64,000 nucleotides of DNA. Source: Arthrobacter sp. Edens01 (lineage in GTDB: Bacteria > Actinomycetota > Actinomycetes > Actinomycetales > Micrococcaceae). Where the stretch lies: assembly GCF_001307035.1 (NCBI RefSeq), contig NZ_LKIU01000005.1:1506936-1570935 (forward strand), read 5' to 3'. The notes beneath the pieces are model-generated. The model was not told where the DNA came from. It was given only the letters and a program-made list of their open reading frames with translations, and ran no database searches. Below are positions 19,671 to 28,841 of the stretch, piece after piece. The position numbers were made by a program, and so were the translations under genes. Positions within the stretch are counted from its first letter, which is position 1; each line of letters opens with the position of its first letter.

Positions 19671-20166
19671 GCTCTGCGTCCTTAGAGTCCATGATCAGGT
19701 CCAGGACGAGGGAAGTTACGGCGGTGATGACCGCCATCACGAGCCGCGGCCGGGCCGCTCCGCGACGCAGCAACCACGTTTCCATCCGCTCATCCACCAC
19801 AAGGGTCAGCGCCAGAATCCCGCTCGAGGCAACGCCCACCGCGCCAGCCAGTGCCGTCAATGCGATCGTTGTTGTCCGTTGTGAACCCGCATTAGTACGC
19901 ACATAGGAAGGAAGAGGTGCGGGGCAGTCTGCTCCGCCGTCGGACTTGGCAGTTGCAGGCGTGACAAGATCCACTCTCCCGGCGGCAGCCAGCTCCCGTC
20001 CCTGCTGAGCGCCTCTTCGCAGGGCCGCGGCAACTATGACGCCAATTGCGGCGCCGGGGGCAAGAACGTAGGCACGGCGCACTCGCGGGGACCATTCGGC
20101 CGGGCTTTTTAGGGTGAGCGCACCAGATATAGCGGCCAGCGCGAGCGACAGCGGAAGATTCTTCAT
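19657..20166 (-). CDS. Hypothetical membrane protein
   Basis: 169 residues with three or four hydrophobic segments: an N-terminal helix, one near 35-50, and two in the C-terminal half around LTALAGAVGVASSGILALTL and LVMAVITAVTSLVLDLIM. No family recognised. Start ATG 20166 chosen; a GTG three codons upstream is possible. It overlaps the GNAT gene downstream. Confidence 0.65.
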   Translation of the reverse strand: MKNLPLSLALAAISGALTLKSPAEWSPRVRRAYVLAPGAAIGVIVAAALRRGAQQGRELAAAGRVDLVTPATAKSDGGADCPAPLPSYVRTNAGSQRTTTIALTALAGAVGVASSGILALTLVVDERMETWLLRRGAARPRLVMAVITAVTSLVLDLIMDSKDAEHASP

Positions 20167-20274
20167 GGTCAACACGCTACATGCGCCTTTTGAGCCAGGT
20201 TTGCGGCCAGAGGCCAGCTCCAGCCACGGGGTGCCTGATCAGCAACTGTTCCGCGGCCGCACCTTGCCTGAGTG

Positions 20275-20910
20275 TCAGCGCTCCGCGCCGCACAGGCCCG
20301 GCGGGGAAACAGCGAGCCCCTGAAGCAGGAAATTGACCGTCTCCTCGCCGAAGTTGCCGAGCTCGGCCTGCAGATCGCGCTGCAGTTCAGTGGCCCATAC
20401 GTCCAGGAGCGATTCAACGAGTGATACAGCAATGTGCAGCGGCATCAGGCGGAAGACTCCGGCATCCATTCCGGCGGACAGGATGCCACGCAGCAATGCC
20501 GAGTCCTCCTCGGTTCCCGCCAGATAGAGCGGCGTTCCGTCCTCGGTTCGGTGCGACACAACGATCTCGAATCCCGCCGTGATCTCGGCACGGTGTGAAT
20601 CGACGTAGGCCAGGTAGGCACGTGCGTAGGCGCGGAGCTGCCCGGCAGGATCCTTTTCAGCCTGCACCGCCGGCACGATCTCTTCGTACTGGTTGCCAAA
20701 CACCTCGTCGACAACGCCGAGCAGCAGCGCTTCCTTCGAGGCGAAGTAGTAGACGATCGCGCTTTTCCCGACACCGGCACGCACCGCGATCTCGGACAGT
20801 GACGCCCGGTGATAGCCAATCTCGTTGACGGTCGTGATGGCGGCACGAATGATCTGTGCGCGGCGCGCCGTTCCGGTAAAGGTACGCGAAGGATATTCGG
20901 GGGGTGTCAC
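20275..20910 (-). CDS. TetR/AcrR family transcriptional regulator
   Basis: 211 residues. N-terminal helix-turn-helix: RRAQIIRAAITTVNEIGYHRASLSEIAVRAGVGKSAIVYYFASKEALL. The C-terminal ligand domain resembles TetR_C proteins such as BetI/RutR relatives. Last gene of a three-gene operon with two PH-domain proteins (4-bp overlap). A TetR-type palindrome lies in the promoter of that operon, so the simplest reading is autoregulation together with the PH genes and perhaps the divergent NmrA-type gene. Confidence 0.93.
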   Translation of the reverse strand: MTPPEYPSRTFTGTARRAQIIRAAITTVNEIGYHRASLSEIAVRAGVGKSAIVYYFASKEALLLGVVDEVFGNQYEEIVPAVQAEKDPAGQLRAYARAYLAYVDSHRAEITAGFEIVVSHRTEDGTPLYLAGTEEDSALLRGILSAGMDAGVFRLMPLHIAVSLVESLLDVWATELQRDLQAELGNFGEETVNFLLQGLAVSPPGLCGAER

Positions 20911-22484
20911 TTGGCCATTATCGTCGATGCCAGCGGGCGCCCCTGCTCGATGAAGTCGCAGAGCACACCCGGTGCCGCATCTGAGGCAAGCCCTGCAGCC
21001 TGGTCTGTCGGCACATCGGGGATCTCATACGTGGACCAGCCGGCGGCGGTCATCGCCGACACGGTAGCCAGTCCCAGCCTGCGCTGCAGCAATGACTGCC
21101 GCACAGCTACTGTGCTCACCGCGTCGCGCCGCAGCGCTGAGGTAGTGCGGCTTAAGAGCCCGGAGCGCACTACCACGTACTCGTCCGCGATGGCGTGGCC
21201 GAGCGCACGGTAGGCGACGACGGCGGCGAGCAGCGCGGGTGGCCATGCCGCCGCGGCGGCCCAGGGCATCCACCCCGGTATCACTCCCGTGAGGGCGGGA
21301 AGGAGCAGGGCTGCGGGGGCTGCAGCAGAGCCCGCGGTCCCCCACCAGAGACGACGCCGTAGTGCGGTTCGCGGGTGTTTCGTCAGCGTTGCCTCAAAAG
21401 GGTTCTCGGGTCCGAAGATCTTCCCTGCCACACGGTGTGACTCGGTTACGGGCCCCCGGGGAAGGATTGCAGTCGGCTCCTGCGGGTCCCATGCGTTGAG
21501 GCCCGTGGTGATGACATTGGTATCGGCCATGCGCATCCACCTCCATAGGAGGGGTTCACTGATGGACAGGCCGCGCATCCGGAGCTCGTCGCGGAGAACC
21601 TCACGCGTACTCAGCAGGCCCCGCCGGGTCCGCAGATGGCTGTGGTCCCCCGTCCTGATACGCGCGAGCTCGAATTTCCAGTAGCCGAGGAGGAAGTTCA
21701 CTCCGAGTCCTAGTGCTCCAAGAAGACCGGTAACCGCGAGCACCAGGATGGTGATGACGACCCAGCCGAGCGAATCCCAGTCCGCCATGTTGGCAACGAC
21801 GCCAACAACATCTATTCCAAAGCTTGAAAGCAACCAGAAGCCGCCCCACAGCAGCCCCGCGGCCATGGCGTAGGCCCAGATGCTGAACATGTTGTAGACG
21901 GCCCACCAGGGCTTGAAAACGGCAAGGACCTCTGCGGCTCTGTCTCCGCCTTCCCTCTCCCCACGCTTGTCCGTGGTGTCCAGAACGTCGGCGGTGGTGG
22001 CGGTCGGCGAAGGTGAGGCCACGGTGGTGTTGAAAAGGTCTTCCCGCAGGGCAGCGGCGTCTGCGGCTGACAGCGCGTCCAGGACAAGTGCCGCTTCACC
22101 CGCTCCGGCCTGCTGTCCTGCGCCCACCGTGACGATGCGGAGACCGGCAATCCGGTGGCGGAGCTTGGTGGCAATGTCTACGCTGCGCACCCGGTCACGG
22201 TGGAGGGTGCGGTGCCGCCGGACGAATACCCCGCTGCGCTGCTCGATGTCCATGGCAGTAAGGCGGTAGGTAGTGAAGGCCCACCTCAGGATGTCGGCGG
22301 CGGCGCCGCTGAGGCCCGCAACAGCCACGAAGGCCAGTGGCCAGAGCGCGGTGAGCGATGGATCAGCGCCGAAAACCCAGATCGCTGCGACCCCGGGAAG
22401 CAGCGAGAGCACACTTACCAGGACGTCAACCCACACCACGCGGCTGCTCAGGCGCTGCCACTGCTCTGCCGCCGGCTCGCTCAT
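20907..22484 (-). CDS. PH domain-containing membrane protein, YdbT-like (two to three bPH2 domains)
   Basis: 525 residues. N-terminal helix pair, then a bPH2 domain (TTYRLTAMDIEQRSGVFVRRHRTLHRDRVRSVDI), a central pair of helices (about 200-290), a second degenerate PH unit (GLLSTREVLRDELRMRGLSISEPLLWR), two more helices (about 385-425) and a third PH unit (DEYVVVRSGLLSRTTSALRRDAVSTVAVRQS). This is the Bacillus YdbT architecture. Works with the smaller YdbS-like protein upstream. In other bacteria such pairs are linked to envelope stress or bacteriocin immunity; no function is shown here. Confidence 0.9.
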   Translation of the reverse strand: MSEPAAEQWQRLSSRVVWVDVLVSVLSLLPGVAAIWVFGADPSLTALWPLAFVAVAGLSGAAADILRWAFTTYRLTAMDIEQRSGVFVRRHRTLHRDRVRSVDIATKLRHRIAGLRIVTVGAGQQAGAGEAALVLDALSAADAAALREDLFNTTVASPSPTATTADVLDTTDKRGEREGGDRAAEVLAVFKPWWAVYNMFSIWAYAMAAGLLWGGFWLLSSFGIDVVGVVANMADWDSLGWVVITILVLAVTGLLGALGLGVNFLLGYWKFELARIRTGDHSHLRTRRGLLSTREVLRDELRMRGLSISEPLLWRWMRMADTNVITTGLNAWDPQEPTAILPRGPVTESHRVAGKIFGPENPFEATLTKHPRTALRRRLWWGTAGSAAAPAALLLPALTGVIPGWMPWAAAAAWPPALLAAVVAYRALGHAIADEYVVVRSGLLSRTTSALRRDAVSTVAVRQSLLQRRLGLATVSAMTAAGWSTYEIPDVPTDQAAGLASDAAPGVLCDFIEQGRPLASTIMAK

Positions 22485-22996
22485 GTAGCATCCCCTTCGG
22501 AGAGTTCGGCTATTACTGCCAGGCGTGCGGCGGCATCTTCGGCAACGCGGCGGTCGAGACCGCGTATGTTGACGGCGCCGGACGAGGACGCCGTTGTCAC
22601 CCGGAGTGTGGCGAGACCGAAGACCTGCTCAAGGGGTCCGCGCAAAGCGTCGACCGTTTGAATCCGTGACGTCGGGGCCACCCGCCATTCCGTGACCAGC
22701 CAGCCGCTCGATGCGTAGGTGGCCCGGTCAGTAACCTCCCATCGGTGCACGCGCCGGCGCCACCACGGTTCTATAACCACGCGCGCCGCCAGGACCAGCG
22801 CTGCGGCGGCGATCGGTGCTGCCAGCCAGATTCTGGCCTGATCCCAGAGAACAGCGGCCGCTATCAACACCACAAGCGGGATCCCGCACAGCAACAGGTT
22901 TCGTACCAGCCACCACGCCGTTGCGCGGGGGTCCACCTGATGGGCGGGCGGACGGACCTTTATATTGGGCTTCTCGACCTCCGGAATAGCTGTCAT
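22481..22996 (-). CDS. PH domain-containing membrane protein, YdbS-like
   Basis: 171 residues: two N-terminal hydrophobic helices (about 30-75) and one bPH2 domain (HRWEVTDRATYASSGWLVTEWRVAPTSRIQTVDALRGPLEQVFGLATLRV). Partner of the larger YdbT-like protein, with a 4-bp overlap. First gene of the operon. The ATG lies 6 nt after TAGACT without a Shine-Dalgarno, so translation is probably leaderless. Confidence 0.9.
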   Translation of the reverse strand: MTAIPEVEKPNIKVRPPAHQVDPRATAWWLVRNLLLCGIPLVVLIAAAVLWDQARIWLAAPIAAAALVLAARVVIEPWWRRRVHRWEVTDRATYASSGWLVTEWRVAPTSRIQTVDALRGPLEQVFGLATLRVTTASSSGAVNIRGLDRRVAEDAAARLAVIAELSEGDAT

Positions 22997-23002
22997 GCCC
23001 AG

Positions 23003-23041
23003 AGTCTAGACCGATCGGTCGAATAATCAACCGCTCGGTCG
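23003..23041 (-). promoter_or_regulatory. TetR-type operator inside a leaderless promoter
   Basis: On the minus strand TTGATT (-35, 23025-23030), 16 nt, TAGACT (-10, 23003-23008), 6 nt, ATG at 22996. The spacer contains the perfect palindrome GACCGATCGGTC (23009-23020). A second, imperfect copy ACCGCTCGGTCG lies at 23030-23041, 21 bp away, about two helical turns. Repressor bound here would block RNA polymerase; the TetR at the end of the operon is the obvious candidate. Confidence 0.75.
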
Positions 23042-23097
23042 AAACTCATTCGAACGTTTTTCAGTCCCACGAACATTGCGGACGCGGACTGTCCTTA

Positions 23098-23943
23098 ATG
23101 GGTACCACGATGAGGGCCATGCGCATTCTCATCACGGGAGCCACTGGACAGGTCGGGCGTCACCTGGCCACTGAGCTGCTCGGAGCCGGCCACACTGTCC
23201 GCGCCCTCACACGGAGCCCCTCCAAAGCTGACCTGCCGAAAGGGATCGAGGTGGCCGCAGGCGACCTCACCAACACTGCCAGTCTCCTAACAGCATTTGA
23301 GGGCGTGGACGCCGTACACCTAATCACTTTTGGCGGGGACGACGGCGAAGATCTGACCAACGGGGCGGAGATCGTTAATCTCGCAGAGCGCGCCGGCATC
23401 AGCCGGGCAACTGTCCTTGGCGGCTGGTCCTCCACCTCTGTCGACAACGCACTGAAAGCCAGTTCCATCAGCTGGACCATCATTCAGCCTGCCGAGTTCA
23501 TGGGTAACGCGCTGGAGCTCGCTCCCGAAATACGAGCCTCACGCACAGTCTCCATGCTCGCCGACTATCCCAGCGCCGTCGTGCATGAAGCTGACATCGC
23601 CGGTGTCGCTGCCGCAGCGCTCGCTACGGACCGGCACGCACAAAAGACCTACGGGCTGACCGGACCCGAGGCGCTCACACCGGCCGAGCGAACCAGCCTG
23701 CTCGCCGGTGCAATCGGAGAGCCGATCCAATTCGTGCAGCTAAGCGAGGACGAAGAGCGCGAACGGCTTCGCAACTACGGCTACGACGCGGACTACATCG
23801 AATTCGGCATCCAGCTGGCCACCCACGCCCCCAGGAACGCCGGCACCGTCCTGCACACCGTCAAGGAAGTCACCGGACGCCCAGCGCGGACCTTTAGGCA
23901 GTGGGCACACGAGCACCTCGATCAGTTCCGCGCCATGCACTGA
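23098..23943 (+). CDS. NmrA-like NAD(P)-binding protein (SDR a-type)
   Basis: 281 residues or slightly fewer. Rossmann motif RILITGATGQVGRHLA, then VRALTRSPSKADLPKGIEVAAGDL, EFMGNALELAPEIRA and HEADIAGVAAAAL, the pattern of NmrA/QOR2-type redox sensors or reductases. The catalytic Tyr-Lys pair of classical SDRs is not conserved in this group. Divergent from the PH/TetR operon, so it may share the operator. The start may be ATG 23098, 23110 or 23119; the conserved beta strand begins right after the last. Confidence 0.85.
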   Translation: MGTTMRAMRILITGATGQVGRHLATELLGAGHTVRALTRSPSKADLPKGIEVAAGDLTNTASLLTAFEGVDAVHLITFGGDDGEDLTNGAEIVNLAERAGISRATVLGGWSSTSVDNALKASSISWTIIQPAEFMGNALELAPEIRASRTVSMLADYPSAVVHEADIAGVAAAALATDRHAQKTYGLTGPEALTPAERTSLLAGAIGEPIQFVQLSEDEERERLRNYGYDADYIEFGIQLATHAPRNAGTVLHTVKEVTGRPARTFRQWAHEHLDQFRAMH

Positions 23944-23998
23944 TCAGCCAGCCGCCCTTATATGCACAGGCGGCATATACGCCGGCGGCCAGCCTGCG

Positions 23999-24304
23999 TC
24001 AGTCGTCGCCGATGTCCGTAAACAGGGCCATGAACGTTGTCCCGGTAGCCTTCAACTGACCCATGAAGTCCGCGGCTTCGGCCGTCGCCACCGCCGCGGA
24101 AGCGTCGTCATAGCTGTCGAAGTACAAGTCCACGGTCCGGTATGCCGGGGTGGGTGAGCCGTTCTCCTTGGGCCAGACCTTTCCCGCTTCGAACCGCTGC
24201 AGGCGCGGAAGCTCTCGCGCGCTGCCTTCGAAACCCTTGTAGGCCGTTTCAAATGCCTCTGGGTCTGCCGGGTTGTCGATGATGAAGGTGATCTTGGTGG
24301 ACAC
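23999..24304 (-). CDS. EthD-like small protein
   Basis: 101 residues, single alpha/beta-barrel domain: ITFIIDNPADPEAFETAY, LQRFEAGKVWP, YRTVDLYFDSYDDASAAVATAEAADFMGQL, the pattern of EthD/dimeric alpha-beta barrel proteins. Cytoplasmic, role unknown; relatives accompany oxidative catabolic enzymes. GTG start at 24304 is fixed by GGGGAGAA just upstream. Confidence 0.8.
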   Translation of the reverse strand: MSTKITFIIDNPADPEAFETAYKGFEGSARELPRLQRFEAGKVWPKENGSPTPAYRTVDLYFDSYDDASAAVATAEAADFMGQLKATGTTFMALFTDIGDD

Positions 24305-24493
24305 GGTGTTCTCCCCATTGGTAGGTCTGCGGTAACTGCGCGGATGAGGAGCCATTCTGTGGCATGAACGGGGAGTGCGCCACCGCTTTCCGGCAGAACT
24401 TCCTGGAAAGGCCGTCCCCGAGGCAGTGCTGTAAGACGCAGTCCGGTGTGATGATGGGAGCAGATGCCATCCTGTCCGGAGAGGGCGCACCAC

Positions 24494-25870
24494 ATGGCGG
24501 AAACCGCACCGGCCCCTGCCGACAAGCGCAGCCGCCTGCTCGTCGTCGCAATCCTCGCCTCATTCGTGGCGTTCCTTGACGGCAGCATCGTCACCGTCGC
24601 CCTGCCGGCCATCGGCGAGGAACTCGGCGGCGGGCTCGCCACCCAGCAGTGGACGGTCAACGCCTATCTGCTCACCCTCGGCGCGCTGATCCTGCTTGCC
24701 GGTTCGCTCTCCGACTCCTTCGGCCGGCTCCGGGTGCTCACCTTGGGGCTGATTGGGTTCGGCGCCGCATCAATCGGCTGTGCCCTGGCCTGGGATCCGG
24801 AAGTCCTCGTCATCGCACGGGCGATCCAGGGCATGGCGGCCGCATTGCTGGTCCCCAGCAGTCTGGCCTTAATTACGACGGCGTATGCCGGGCCGGCGCG
24901 CGCCCGCGCCATCGGAACGTGGACAGCCTGGACCGGCACCGCGGCGATCATCGGGCCGCTGCTGGGCGGCGTGCTGGTTGACTGGTTCAGCTGGCGCCTG
25001 ATCTTCGCCGTCAATGTGCTGCCGGTGGCGCTGACCCTGCTGCTGATGCTGGGCCTGCAGGACAGCCCGCGCCGCCGGACCGCACTGGACATTCCCGGAG
25101 CGCTGCTCGCAGTTGCCGGACTGGGCGGCCCCGTCTATGCACTGATTGAACAGGAGCGGCTGGGTTGGTCGGACCCGGCAGTGTATCTCTCCCTCGCCGG
25201 AGGCCTGGCTGCCCTGGTGCTGTTCGTGGTTCGGGAAGCACGCGCCAGAGCGCCGATGATGCCTCTATACCTCTTCCGTGTCCGCAACTTCCGCTACGGA
25301 AACCTGGTGACCGCAGCCGCTTACGGTGCGCTCTCCCTCGGCACGTTTGCGCTGACCGTTTTCGTCCAGGAAGCGGCAGGCTTCACTGCCATCCAAGCAG
25401 GTCTCATTTCCCTGCCGCTTCCGGTGGCCATGCTCCTGCTCTCCACTTACTTCGGAAACCTGGCCGGGAAGTACGGCCCACGGATCTTCATGACCTGCGG
25501 TCCGGCAATCATGGGTATTGGTTTCCTGCTGATGCTCTCGGTCAGCCCACCGCTGAACCTGCTGACCCAACTGCTCCCGGGCCTGCTGCTCTTCAGCCTG
25601 GGGCTCGCGGTCATGGTGGCTCCGCTGACCGCCGCCGTGCTTGGTGCGCTGAACGAGACCGACGCTGGAATCGGATCCGCCGTGAACAACGCGGTCAGCC
25701 GGGTGGCCGGCCTCATCACGGTTGCCCTTATCGGCACCATTTCCGCCGGGTCCCTGGACTACGCAGGTTTCCAGCGGACGGTACTGGCGACGGCGCTGCT
25801 GATGTTCGCCGCCGCACTGATCGCGTTCCTGGGAATCCGAACGCCGGAGCGGGACGGCAGTCCGGCTTAG
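24494..25870 (+). CDS. MFS transporter, DHA2 (EmrB/QacA) type
   Basis: 458 residues with about 14 hydrophobic helices. Motif C/D region FLDGSIVTVALPAIGEELG, motif A-like LSDSFGRLRVLTLG and GTWTAWTGTAAIIGPLLGGVLVDWFSWRLIFAVNVLP are characteristic of drug:H+ antiporters of the 14-helix family. Likely exports a lipophilic compound; substrate unknown. Start ATG 24494 with GGAGAGG upstream. Divergent from the EthD-like gene. Confidence 0.92.
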   Translation: MAETAPAPADKRSRLLVVAILASFVAFLDGSIVTVALPAIGEELGGGLATQQWTVNAYLLTLGALILLAGSLSDSFGRLRVLTLGLIGFGAASIGCALAWDPEVLVIARAIQGMAAALLVPSSLALITTAYAGPARARAIGTWTAWTGTAAIIGPLLGGVLVDWFSWRLIFAVNVLPVALTLLLMLGLQDSPRRRTALDIPGALLAVAGLGGPVYALIEQERLGWSDPAVYLSLAGGLAALVLFVVREARARAPMMPLYLFRVRNFRYGNLVTAAAYGALSLGTFALTVFVQEAAGFTAIQAGLISLPLPVAMLLLSTYFGNLAGKYGPRIFMTCGPAIMGIGFLLMLSVSPPLNLLTQLLPGLLLFSLGLAVMVAPLTAAVLGALNETDAGIGSAVNNAVSRVAGLITVALIGTISAGSLDYAGFQRTVLATALLMFAAALIAFLGIRTPERDGSPA

Positions 25871-25898
25871 CCGGAGCCCGGTTGATATAAGCGTTTCA

Positions 25899-25926
25899 GG
25901 GGCAGTTCCTGCATCAGGAACGCCCC
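25899..25926. terminator. Hairpin after MFS gene
   Basis: Stem GGGGC/GCCCC plus GTTCCTG/CAGGAAC with a CAT loop and one unpaired A. No T-run. The loop-proximal 16 bases recur at 41114-41129. Confidence 0.55.
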
Positions 25927-25943
25927 TCCGCTAGGCTCCCGTC

Positions 25944-26423
25944 ATGCCGCTCATAGACAGCTCGCTGGACACAGCCGCCGAACGAGTCTCGATTTCCTGG
26001 CATCTGGACGCTTCTCCGGACCGGGTGTGGTGGGGACTCACCGATCCGGAGGCACTGCCGCAGTGGATGGGCAGGCTGGTGAGCGGTCAGTTCGAGACCG
26101 GCAGCACAGTCATCATCGAGCACGCCGAGGACTACTGCTGCACCAGTGAGATCCTGGAGTGCGAACCGGAGCGGCTGATCGTCATGACCTGGCATTTCCC
26201 TGAGGAACCGGTCTCCCGGCTGCGCTTCAAGCTCACGGTCACTGGCACCGGCACGCAGCTGGTCCTGACACACGAGGCCCTCGGCGCCGAGACAGGGAAC
26301 TACCTGCCCGGCTGGCATACACACCTGCTCTACTTGGAAGCACAGCTCGCTGGCGAGCCGCGTCCCATGGCAGAGTTCTGGGCCACCTACGAAACCCTTG
26401 CGGGCACAGGGCCGGAACCCTAG
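25944..26423 (+). CDS. SRPBCC (AHSA1-like) family protein
   Basis: 159 residues, single START-like domain: [27 protein letters not shown], then [20 protein letters not shown] and [12 protein letters not shown], as in activator-of-Hsp90 homologues of bacteria. Binds a hydrophobic ligand in related proteins; role here unknown. Its stop codon overlaps the ribH stop from the other strand by 4 bp. Confidence 0.88.
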   Translation: MPLIDSSLDTAAERVSISWHLDASPDRVWWGLTDPEALPQWMGRLVSGQFETGSTVIIEHAEDYCCTSEILECEPERLIVMTWHFPEEPVSRLRFKLTVTGTGTQLVLTHEALGAETGNYLPGWHTHLLYLEAQLAGEPRPMAEFWATYETLAGTGPEP

Positions 26424-26902
26424 ACCCCGGCCCCGCGCAGCACAGCGACTGTGTTGACCGCAGCAGCAAAGGCCTCATAGCCTTTGTCCTCCGATGACCC
26501 TTCGAGTCCGGCACGGTCCAGCGCCTGCTCCTCCGTGTCGCAGGTCAGCACGCCAAAACCAACCGGCGTTCCGGTCTGCACGCTCACCTGTATAAGCCCC
26601 TGCGTCGCCGAGGAGCACACGTAATCAAAGTGCGGGGTTCCGCCGCGGATGACGACGCCGAGGGCAACGACGGCATCAAAGTGCGGCGCCAGCCTCGCGG
26701 CAGCTACGGAGAGCTCAAACGTTCCCGGAACCCGGACCAGCTTCGGCCCAAGCCCGGCATCCGAGGCAGCACGCAGGGCGCCCTCCACCAGCCCGTTCAT
26801 CACCTCGGTGTGCCAGCTGGCGGCAACAATCGCCACCCGAATGTCCAGGCCCTGGGCCCTGATGCTGCTGACGTCGTTATCCGGCGCGCCGTGTCCGCTC
26901 AT
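26420..26902 (-). CDS. ribH: 6,7-dimethyl-8-ribityllumazine synthase
   Basis: Penultimate step of riboflavin synthesis: condenses the ribityl-pyrimidine with dihydroxybutanone phosphate. 160 residues. Motifs [33 protein letters not shown] and the active-site stretch [19 protein letters not shown] with its histidine are present. Last gene of the rib operon. Confidence 0.97.
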   Translation of the reverse strand: MSGHGAPDNDVSSIRAQGLDIRVAIVAASWHTEVMNGLVEGALRAASDAGLGPKLVRVPGTFELSVAAARLAPHFDAVVALGVVIRGGTPHFDYVCSSATQGLIQVSVQTGTPVGFGVLTCDTEEQALDRAGLEGSSEDKGYEAFAAAVNTVAVLRGAGV

Positions 26903-26929
26903 GTTCCGTGTCCTCTTCGTAGACGGTAG

Positions 26930-27562
26930 TTAGCTCTGCTTCACGGGATTGGCCCGCAGCAGGTTCAGGTGGTGGTTCATCCGGTCCCGCTTGGTCTGCA
27001 GATACCGCTCGTTCTCGGCCCGGACCGGCACCTCGGAGGGAACCATCGCCTCCACCTCGACGCCGTACGCCTCAAGCCGGTCCCGCTTCACCGGGTTGTT
27101 GGTCAGCAGGCGGATCCGCGGCGTGCCCATTTGCAGGAGGATCTCCGCCGCGGCCTGATAGTCCCGTGCATCCACCGGCAGGCCAAGCTGCTCGTTGGCC
27201 TCAACGGTGTCCGCGCCGGCTTCCTGCAGCGCGTACGCGCGGAGTTTGTTCGCCAGCCCGATCCCCCTGCCCTCGTGTCCGCGCAGATACAGCACGGTTC
27301 CACCGTGCAGGCTGATCAGGCCGAGCGCCTGTTCCAGCTGCTCCCCGCAGTCACACCGGTAAGAGGCGAATACATCACCGGTCAGGCATTCGGAATGCAG
27401 CCGGACCAGCGGGGTTCCGCCGTCGGGGTCCGTCCCCGGGGCGGAAACGCTCAGGTGTTCGGCTCCGGTCCGTGTATCGGTCCAGACCCGCGCGGTGAAG
27501 TCGCCGAACGCCGTCGGCAGCTGGACTACGGGTCCGGGCACCACGTTCGCTGCGTCCATCAC
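26930..27562 (-). CDS. ribA: GTP cyclohydrolase II (stand-alone)
   Basis: First committed step of riboflavin synthesis from GTP. 210 residues. Zinc ligands in [18 protein letters not shown], catalytic [21 protein letters not shown], and the late [15 protein letters not shown] are intact. In many actinobacteria RibB and RibA are one fused protein; here they are two genes overlapping by 4 bp, so they are coupled but separate. Confidence 0.96.
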   Translation of the reverse strand: MMDAANVVPGPVVQLPTAFGDFTARVWTDTRTGAEHLSVSAPGTDPDGGTPLVRLHSECLTGDVFASYRCDCGEQLEQALGLISLHGGTVLYLRGHEGRGIGLANKLRAYALQEAGADTVEANEQLGLPVDARDYQAAAEILLQMGTPRIRLLTNNPVKRDRLEAYGVEVEAMVPSEVPVRAENERYLQTKRDRMNHHLNLLRANPVKQS

Positions 27563-28200
27563 CGCCGGCCTCCTGCTATTGCCGGTGCGGCCGCCGCCAG
27601 ATACACGACCAGGTCCTCGATCGAGACCAGCGGCAGGCCATGCTCATCAGCGAACTGCCGCAGGGCGGGCAGGCGCATCATGGAACCGTCGTCGCGCACC
27701 AGCTCGGCGATCACCCCAACCGGTGTGCAGCCGGCCAGCCGCGCCAGCTCGACGGCGGCCTCGGTGTGTCCACGGCGGGCACGCACCCCGCCATCGTGGG
27801 CACGCAGCGGAAAGATGTGTCCCGGCCGGTTCAGGTCGCCGGCCAGGGACGCGGGATCCGCCAGCACCCTCGAAGTCAGCGCCCGGTCGGCCGCGCTAAT
27901 GCCGGTGCTGGTGCCCGACGCCGCGTCGCAGGACACCGTATAGGCGGTGCCCTTGGCGTCCTGGTTGACCGCGGTCATGGGCGGCAGGTCCAGCCGGTCC
28001 GCCCATTCCCCCGGCAGCGGAACACAGACCACGCCGGAGGTGTACCGCACGGTGAAGCCCATCAGTTCAGCGGTGGCGTGCTGGGCGGCGAAGATAATGT
28101 CACCTTCATTTTCGCGGTCCTCGTCATCCACGACGACGACGGCGCCTCCCGCAGCGATCGCCCGGATTGCGGCGTGAATCGGGTCCATCCGGGTGCTCAT
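27559..28200 (-). CDS. ribB: 3,4-dihydroxy-2-butanone 4-phosphate synthase (stand-alone)
   Basis: Makes the four-carbon unit of riboflavin from ribulose 5-phosphate. 213 residues: [77 protein letters not shown] are the conserved metal and substrate segments. The start at ATG 28200 overlaps the ribE stop by 4 bp. The following ribA overlaps its end. Confidence 0.96.
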   Translation of the reverse strand: MSTRMDPIHAAIRAIAAGGAVVVVDDEDRENEGDIIFAAQHATAELMGFTVRYTSGVVCVPLPGEWADRLDLPPMTAVNQDAKGTAYTVSCDAASGTSTGISAADRALTSRVLADPASLAGDLNRPGHIFPLRAHDGGVRARRGHTEAAVELARLAGCTPVGVIAELVRDDGSMMRLPALRQFADEHGLPLVSIEDLVVYLAAAAPAIAGGRR

Positions 28201-28838
28201 GCTTCCTCCTCGGGGCCGGATGCGGGAGCCGCAAACGCGAGCAGACGCTCCGCGTACTTGGCCAGCACATCCACTTCCAGATTTACCGGGGCCCCGGGTT
28301 TCAGTGCACCCAGCCCGGTCTCGGCCAGCGTGGTGGGAATCAGCCCGACTTCGAACCAAGGCTCGGGATCCCGTGGTTCGCTCACGGCAGTGACGGTGAG
28401 GGAAACGCCGTCGACGGCAATGGAGCCCTTCTCCGCGATGTAGCGGGCCAGCCGGGCCGGCACGCGGAACCGCAGCCGGTCCCAGCTGCCCAGGTCTTCG
28501 CGTTCCAAGAGGGTCCCCACACCGTCCACATGGCCTTGGACGACGTGCCCGTCCAGGCGCCCGCCGGCAGGAACGCAGCGTTCAAGATTCACTTTCCGGC
28601 CCGCTTCGAGCGAACCGGTTGTGGTCCGGTCCAGGGTCTCGCCCATGACGTCCAATGAAATCCGGTTCCCGTCGATGGCGGTTGCGGTCAGGCAGACGCC
28701 GTTGACTGCGATCGATCCGCCGAGGCCGAGCTCCCCGGAGGTGCGGGGGGCGTCGATCACCAGTACCTTTCCGGCGTCGGATGAGTCGGATTCCAGGGAA
28801 ACTACGCTGCCCTGTTCAGCAACAATGCCGGTAAACAC
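28197..28838 (-). CDS. ribE: Riboflavin synthase
   Basis: Last step: dismutates two lumazines to riboflavin. 213 residues with the two tandem lumazine-binding domains: [10 protein letters not shown]...[13 protein letters not shown] and VQGHVDGVG...[15 protein letters not shown]. Standard length. Sits between ribD and ribB. Confidence 0.97.
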   Translation of the reverse strand: MFTGIVAEQGSVVSLESDSSDAGKVLVIDAPRTSGELGLGGSIAVNGVCLTATAIDGNRISLDVMGETLDRTTTGSLEAGRKVNLERCVPAGGRLDGHVVQGHVDGVGTLLEREDLGSWDRLRFRVPARLARYIAEKGSIAVDGVSLTVTAVSEPRDPEPWFEVGLIPTTLAETGLGALKPGAPVNLEVDVLAKYAERLLAFAAPASGPEEEA

Positions 28839-28841
28839 GTA

